Shown piece after piece: positions 59,519 to 64,000 of a stretch of 64,000 nucleotides of DNA (its first letter is position 1; each line of letters starts with the position of its first letter). Location: assembly GCF_019649055.1 (NCBI RefSeq), contig NW_026570463.1:38681-102680 (forward strand), in the 5' to 3' direction. The notes under the pieces were generated by a model that ran no database searches, was not told the DNA's origin, and was given only the letters and a program-made list of their open reading frames with translations. The stretch is from Paramacrobiotus metropolitanus (Eukaryota > Tardigrada > Eutardigrada > Parachela > Macrobiotidae). The translations under genes were made by a program, and so were the position numbers.

Positions 59519-61245
59519 TTAAAACCGTCGGTCAGGAATCTTCTTTGACCCGGATTCTTTGGATTGGGATCTAAAAGTAATCTGGTCTGGACTTGACTCT
59601 TTGTCGGATTCAGTGTATTGCTCCGTTGGGAGAACCGCCGTATCTGGGCCACCTTGAAGATTCTGTCGGGCCTCCGTTGGAGCCACCGACGATGCAATCT
59701 GAGGTGATGTTCGAATCAAGGGTCCTGGTTCGAGTGGTATTTTTGGCAGGGAAGCCGTTCGTACTGGTCTTTTCGTTTTCTTGTGTTCCATTCTTCTGAG
59801 TTGTTCTTGCCGAGGGGCGGCGGAGGCTATTATCATTCTGGGTGGAAGAGGGCAGCTAATGGTCCTCTTTGTTTCCCAATTCCTCCGATCGACGTAATCA
59901 GGAATTTCGGCACTCGGTAAACCCGGGTTGTCACCAAGTGGAACATCCAAAGTAACTAAAGAGGCTCCCGGAGCCACGATAGTGGTTTACGGTGCCGGTC
60001 CAACGTAGTTGGCCGGTTTGGTTAAAGGCAGGGCCTTAGGTGCGCGTCCTGTGGTTTTTAAGACCGATCCAGGCAGCTCAGGGGGTCCAGCCGGCACCGT
60101 GGGTGCGGTTGGTCCGGATGATGTACATGCTTGATCAGGTACCGGCCTAGGTTGCTGGCCGGATGGACTTAGCTTTTCAGTCGCCAAGGTTGCGTTGGTT
60201 TGTCCGCCGAGTGCTGCTCTTTTGGGTCCGGCCGGGCTTGTTGTTTTTACTGGACTCGTCTCGCTAGGGAGGTCCAGTGATGATTCGAGCAAATCGTTCA
60301 CAATGCCCGAGATGTCAAGATGGGTTGAGGTACAAGTTGGACCGTCGATCCCGTCCTTTATTTGCATTAGTTCGTCCATCCACTCCTCCAATGGATCAGC
60401 CGTAGGCTGGGGATTCGTAAGTGGGATGCATGATTGTGCATGTCCTTGGACACCAGTTAGTGGTTCCGTAACTGGACTTGAGTTGGGTTGGACTGGTAAG
60501 GGAACGGTGACCGCTGGCTCCATCGAAGAAGTTGTTGGGGCTTTGTCCTGCGGAAAGGCCAAATGAATTTTTGATGTTGTAGCGAACGTTGGTGCTACCG
60601 GAAGATCTGGTTTGGCTGCTGTCCGCGGTTCTGTCGGCGTCCTGCGTGTGGAGGAACCGTGTGCCGATGCCGTTGTAACAGACGGTTGGGCCGCTACTGG
60701 CAGCAGTGCCGTTGACACTGTATTCGTTGGTCGCGCCGTAAGGCCAGCCAGGTGGGTCGGCCTCGGTGCTGGTGACGGGTTTGGTGCTGGGTAAGGTTCA
60801 CTGGTCCTGGTAGGTACGGTGTCTGGTAACCGTATGGTGGTGGATAGCCGTATGGTGGGTACCAAAACCACGGTAGTGGCTGGTATTGCCAGTACGGATT
60901 CTGGTACGGGGTCATCCATGAACTGTGCTGGGGCGTTAGTCCAGGCATCATTGGTGGTCCATATGGCGTCACTGGAACGTTCTGTCCAGGTGCCGCACTT
61001 TGTGTCTGGATTCCTGATGGCGTCCGCACCGTAGGTGGGACTGATGGCCATCCCGGTCCAGAGCTGTGCGATAGAGACGTTGCTGCTAGATCGCTGGGCA
61101 GATTTGGTGGCTGGTTGAATGCTTGTAGCGTGGATGATGACGCTGTCCGTGGTATGGGATTCGATCCGGGTCTTAAGTCCGATCTGCTGTGCAGATGTGT
61201 CCGGTTACCTTGGTTAGATCCGCTGGATGGTTGTTTTCTTTCCAT
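59519..61245 (-). pseudogene. Long Pro/Thr/Ser-rich reading frame, one frameshift and one stop
   Basis: It starts at ATG 61245 (MERKQPSSGSNQGNRTH), again just after CCACAGAAC. It passes a Tyr/Pro-rich region (PPYGYPPPYGYQTPYLPGP) and shifts frame near 60800. It then stays open through a Thr/Pro-rich stretch and a helical acidic segment (EEWMDELMQIKDGID, VNDLLESSLDLPS) to a stop at 59989-59987. The same frame then continues to 59519 (PGASLVTLDVPLGDN ... KKIPDRRF). No enzymatic domain was seen. It may be a disabled gene, a gag-like frame, or a gene with an intron removing the frameshift. Confidence 0.4.
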
Positions 61246-61532
61246 CGTTCTGTGGTCGGGGAAGACAGTAAGGAGGTGTTAGAATTCTACTAACAACTGT
61301 ACGCCAAAATCCGTAGATAACTTTAAATGTTCACTACGGCTATTGCTAAGCTGATGGCGATTTGCGATTTTAGTCATGGCTTGGTGTTAATGGCTCGGGC
61401 TTGCTATTTGGACCGGCCAAGTTTTGGCCGTTCAATGTCCATCCACAACCGTAAGTTCTGGTCCCTAGAGCTTTTGACGACAAGCTGGGCGCAGGGCAAG
61501 GGTTGCTGAAGACCACGGACGTCCATGTTATG
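61246..61532. other. Spacer in the GGACC-rich domain
   Basis: No gene recognised. On the minus strand it is the immediate upstream region of the 61245 frame. Confidence 0.4.
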
Positions 61533-61707
61533 AACTTCCTGGTTTGGACTTCCTGGTTTGGACTTCCTAGTTTGTACTTCCGGGTCCGCACTTCCTGGTT
61601 TGGACTTCCGGATTCGGTCTTCCGGGTTAGGACTTACTGGTTTGGACTTCCTGATTTGGACTTCCTGGTTTGGAATTTCTGAATTGGACTTCCGGGTCCG
61701 GACTTGG
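61533..61707. repeat. 14-bp minisatellite GACTTCCTGGTTTG, ~12 units
   Basis: Near-perfect units GGACTTCCTGGTTT alternate with variants CTTCCGGGTCCG and CTTCCGGATTCG. Similar single units recur at about 62690-62715. Confidence 0.95.
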
Positions 61708-61899
61708 ATTTTCGGATTGTGGAGGACCGGTCCCGTTAGGGTGGTCCATATCCTTCCAAGTGACCAAGCTTCTTGAAGCCGTCTTAGCTTTATGGCTCTT
61801 GGTCGTTCAGGTAGGAGTGGTGCTCCTGGGTGGATCCGCCCTTGGACGGTCCAAGTTCCATTTGTCCAAGTGCGCCACTGCAGGGTATGTGCCTGGCGG

Positions 61900-62060
61900 A
61901 GCCAATGTAGTTAGCGGGTCAGTGTTATTGGCGAGCCAACGTTGATGACTGGTCAGTGTTGTTTGGTGGGCCAATGTTGTTGATGGCTGGCTAATGCTGT
62001 TGGCGGTCCAATGTTATGAGCGGGCCAATGTTGTAAACCCGTAGGGCCAACATTAAGATG
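61900..62060. repeat. GGGCCAATGTT-type degenerate repeats
   Basis: GAGCCAACGTTG, GGGCCAATGTTGTTGATGG, GTCCAATGTTATGAG and GGGCCAATGTTGTAAAC follow at ~30-bp spacing. Confidence 0.75.
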
Positions 62061-62249
62061 AGCCTATGATACAAGCTCCTAAGCGCAACCATGATGCGCG
62101 TCCATGTTAATTCATGGTGGACCAGTCCCGTTGGGGCGGTCTCTGGGTGAGCTCTGAGCTGGTGCGGTGCTCCTGCTTGCGCGTACTGGTCCGGTTGGGA
62201 CTGTCCAATTCCAGGGTATTAAGACGCACCAGTGCTATGCTGAAAATGT

Positions 62250-62380
62250 TTGGGCGCGCCAACGTAACTTCTATACATGGCGGGCCAATGGTGAAGGTAA
62301 TAAGGCGCGCCAAGGTATATGGCGGGCCAACGTTAACGATATTAAGGCGAGCCAAAGTATATGGCGGGCCAATATTGAAA
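62250..62380. repeat. ~45-bp repeats GGCGCGCCAA...TATGGCGGGCCAA
   Basis: Three units: GGGCGCGCCAACGT to ATGGCGGGCCAATGG, AAGGCGCGCCAAGG to ATGGCGGGCCAACG, and AAGGCGAGCCAAAG to ATGGCGGGCCAATA. Confidence 0.8.
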
Positions 62381-64000
62381 ACTCGTAGAATCCATTCTGG
62401 TCCGTGTATAAGGCCGTTGGCCTCCAGTAGGCGCGTTGCTTGCGCAATTTCCCTGAGACTTCAGCCATGAAGTAAACGGTGGTCGGAGCCCTGTAGTGGC
62501 CCGAACCCAACAGGTGGCTGGTTCTCACGAGACCATCGGATTGGCCAGGACTTCGTGGTTTGGACCTACCCGTAGGGCGGTCCAAAGCACGTCCAGGATC
62601 GATGTTCCAGGTCCAGGTGCCCTTCAATGACTTTTAGATCGTGAAGGCAAGTGCTGGTGATTGGACGTCCAAGATGTGGGCGTCTGGGTTGGAACTTCCG
62701 GGTTGGACTTTCGGGTACGGACCATCTCATTTGGACCGACCCGTGGGGTGGTCCGAAGTCCGTCCGGATAGGTCCGAAATTTTACGACTCGTTGAGTCGA
62801 TTTAGAGATCATCTTACCGGCGGTTTGCCGAAAGAGAGCTTCAAAGACGGTCCTACGTTTAAGGATCCGTCTGGCAGGCCTAGGTTATAGGTGCCAAGTT
62901 CAGTTAGCGGGCCCGGTGAGTCTGCTTGAAACTTTCTCTCTGCGCCGGCTGGACGCGAGAGAACATGAACGGTCGAGGTCCAACTGGTTACCAGGTCTGG
63001 TCCAGTTGGAGGATGATTCATCTGGTTCAGGTGGGGACGTTTCTGGTCCACAGAGTTTATTTGAGCCTGTGGGGCTCATTGTTTTCAGGTTCGGGTGCCG
63101 TTCTGGTCCGAACACATTGTTGCTGGTCCTTCGGTTTCAGGCTGGTCCTTCTGACCATGTTTGGCGACTGGTCCTTCTGACCCGGTTTGGTTTGAAGCCG
63201 CCAGTAAGGTTTGGATTTCCAGTAAATTCCGCGTTCTTGATTCACAGGTTCTCAGACCGCGGGTAAGTTCCAATTGCCTCTCGAACGGATCAGCCCATGC
63301 CTCCAACGATCCCAAAAGTCCTTACCAGCTACAGGACAAGTCGACCCTGTGCCTGGTAACGATTCCTTTTGGATGAGCTGCTCATTGCTAGGCACCCGGC
63401 TCCGTTGGGCCGGTGCCTCTGGTATCGGGATAGCGTTTGCTATCCCGTGCGACAGTGCTTCTGCGGTGTGGCAACACTGGTTTTCGGTGTCTCGGACTCC
63501 CGTTGCTGTGTCGAGGGGCGGGCTATCCTCGCAGGTTGTGGGCTTGGATGTCGGGTGATCAATCCGGTTTATCCGAGCTTTATAGCCTGCACTGCCCGAT
63601 GCCTCTGGTCGAGGGATAAACTGCAGCACCGCTATGGATGGTCTTGGAGTCTGGTGAGTGGAACCTTCTGCCACTATGTTGGTCGAGAGGATGCATTTCT
63701 GCAGAGGCTCTACATGACCGTTGGTCTGTAGAGGGTCGTAAACTATGCTACGTGTCACTGGACGGGTAGCTAATCCGTCAAGTTCACACGTTCACAATAT
63801 TTCACTGAGGCGGCGGTGGTTGCTGCTAAAGTTGGGTCATTTTCCCTGGGCCCGTGGGGAAAGTTGACTTGGTCCGCGTCCTTAGCGGACGATCCACCTG
63901 GATTTCTACCGATGGATCCCTCCGTACCCTTGACGGGACGTCCATCCGTTGTACATACGGTGTACATACGGTGGCCGTTTCAGGACACGTTCTTGCATCC
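62381..64000. other. GGTCC-rich sequence without recognised gene
   Basis: It contains hairpin copies at 62559, 62731 and 63390 but no frame with a domain. Long frames on both strands at 63252-63758 overlap each other and are likely compositional. A short direct repeat TACATACGGTG lies at 63953-63974. Confidence 0.4.

Larger units (their letters stand above)
56512..63420. repeat. Dispersed family of structured hairpins (CCCGNTNGGG core)
   Basis: At least eight copies: 56512-56559, 57024-57049, 57316-57341, 61724-61747, 62119-62142, 62559-62586, 62731-62757 and 63390-63419. Each has an invariant-like core CCCGKTNGGG that folds as CCC/GGG, with an outer stem whose sequence varies while pairing is kept: TGGACC/GGTCCA, GCGAGCACC/GGTGCTCGC, AGGCACC/GGTGCCT and TTTGGACC/GGTCCAAA. 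Most are preceded by one- to two-base offsets (AA, TA, GA) on the left side of the core. No repeat outside this domain has the structure. Confidence 0.8.

Noticed and set aside
59519-61245. Gag-pol retrotransposon reading
   Set aside because: No reverse transcriptase, protease, integrase or zinc-knuckle motif was found in any frame and no flanking LTRs were seen, so I left it as an unrecognised frame.
63252-63758. 168-codon minus-strand gene
   Set aside because: Equally long frames exist on the other strand, there is no domain, and composition alone can explain it.
1-64000. CRISPR array or bacterial operon structure
   Set aside because: The window is eukaryotic, with spliced animal genes. 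The tandem arrays have no spacer structure.

Overview
This is animal nuclear DNA. Three conserved metazoan genes with GT-AG introns can be rebuilt exon by exon: a LEPROT/Vps55 homologue (622-2485, +), an SLC16-type monocarboxylate transporter (24143-29480, +) and the E3 ubiquitin ligase Cbl (30956-36059, -). Their exons are GC-rich and their introns very AT-rich. A divergent F-box gene family is also present (51051-55234, plus a fragment near 37.2 kb). It looks to me like the expanded F-box families of tardigrades, but that is from memory and tentative. 'Small-genome invertebrate' is the safer statement.

Layout. 0-2.8 kb: LEPROT. 3.5-16.5 kb: two coiled-coil genes (minus strand) and two decayed transposase-like genes (plus strand), mixed with duplicated LEPROT and SLC16 debris and a GGACATTTCG-type inverted-repeat element. 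17.3-21.7 kb: a young LTR retrotransposon without recognisable gag-pol, directly followed by a second LTR. 22.6-23.2 kb: a TTAA MITE fragment. 24.1-36.1 kb: the conserved core, with SLC16 and Cbl convergent and 1.5 kb apart. 36.3-46.9 kb: inverted-repeat elements, an F-box pseudogene fragment, a tandem repeat and unrecognised reading frames. 46.9-48.7 kb: a five-exon coiled-coil gene with an AT-hook. 51.0-55.2 kb: an F-box gene with one in-frame stop, whose introns are filled with TTAA-flanked palindromic MITEs and a tRNA-like SINE. 56.4-63.9 kb: a compositionally distinct domain rich in GGACC/GGGCCAA motifs. It holds minisatellites, a dispersed family of structured hairpins and two or more low-complexity minus-strand reading frames.

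The conserved genes act in endosomal sorting (LEPROT), plasma-membrane monocarboxylate transport (SLC16) and receptor ubiquitination (Cbl). They are neighbours, not an operon. The most unusual items are the hairpin family in the 56-64 kb domain, the coiled-coil/transposase-like pairs, the nested TTAA palindromes inside the F-box gene, and the tRNA-like elements with intact A and B boxes but a non-canonical anticodon arm. Most exon joins were checked by reading phase. No alignments were run.
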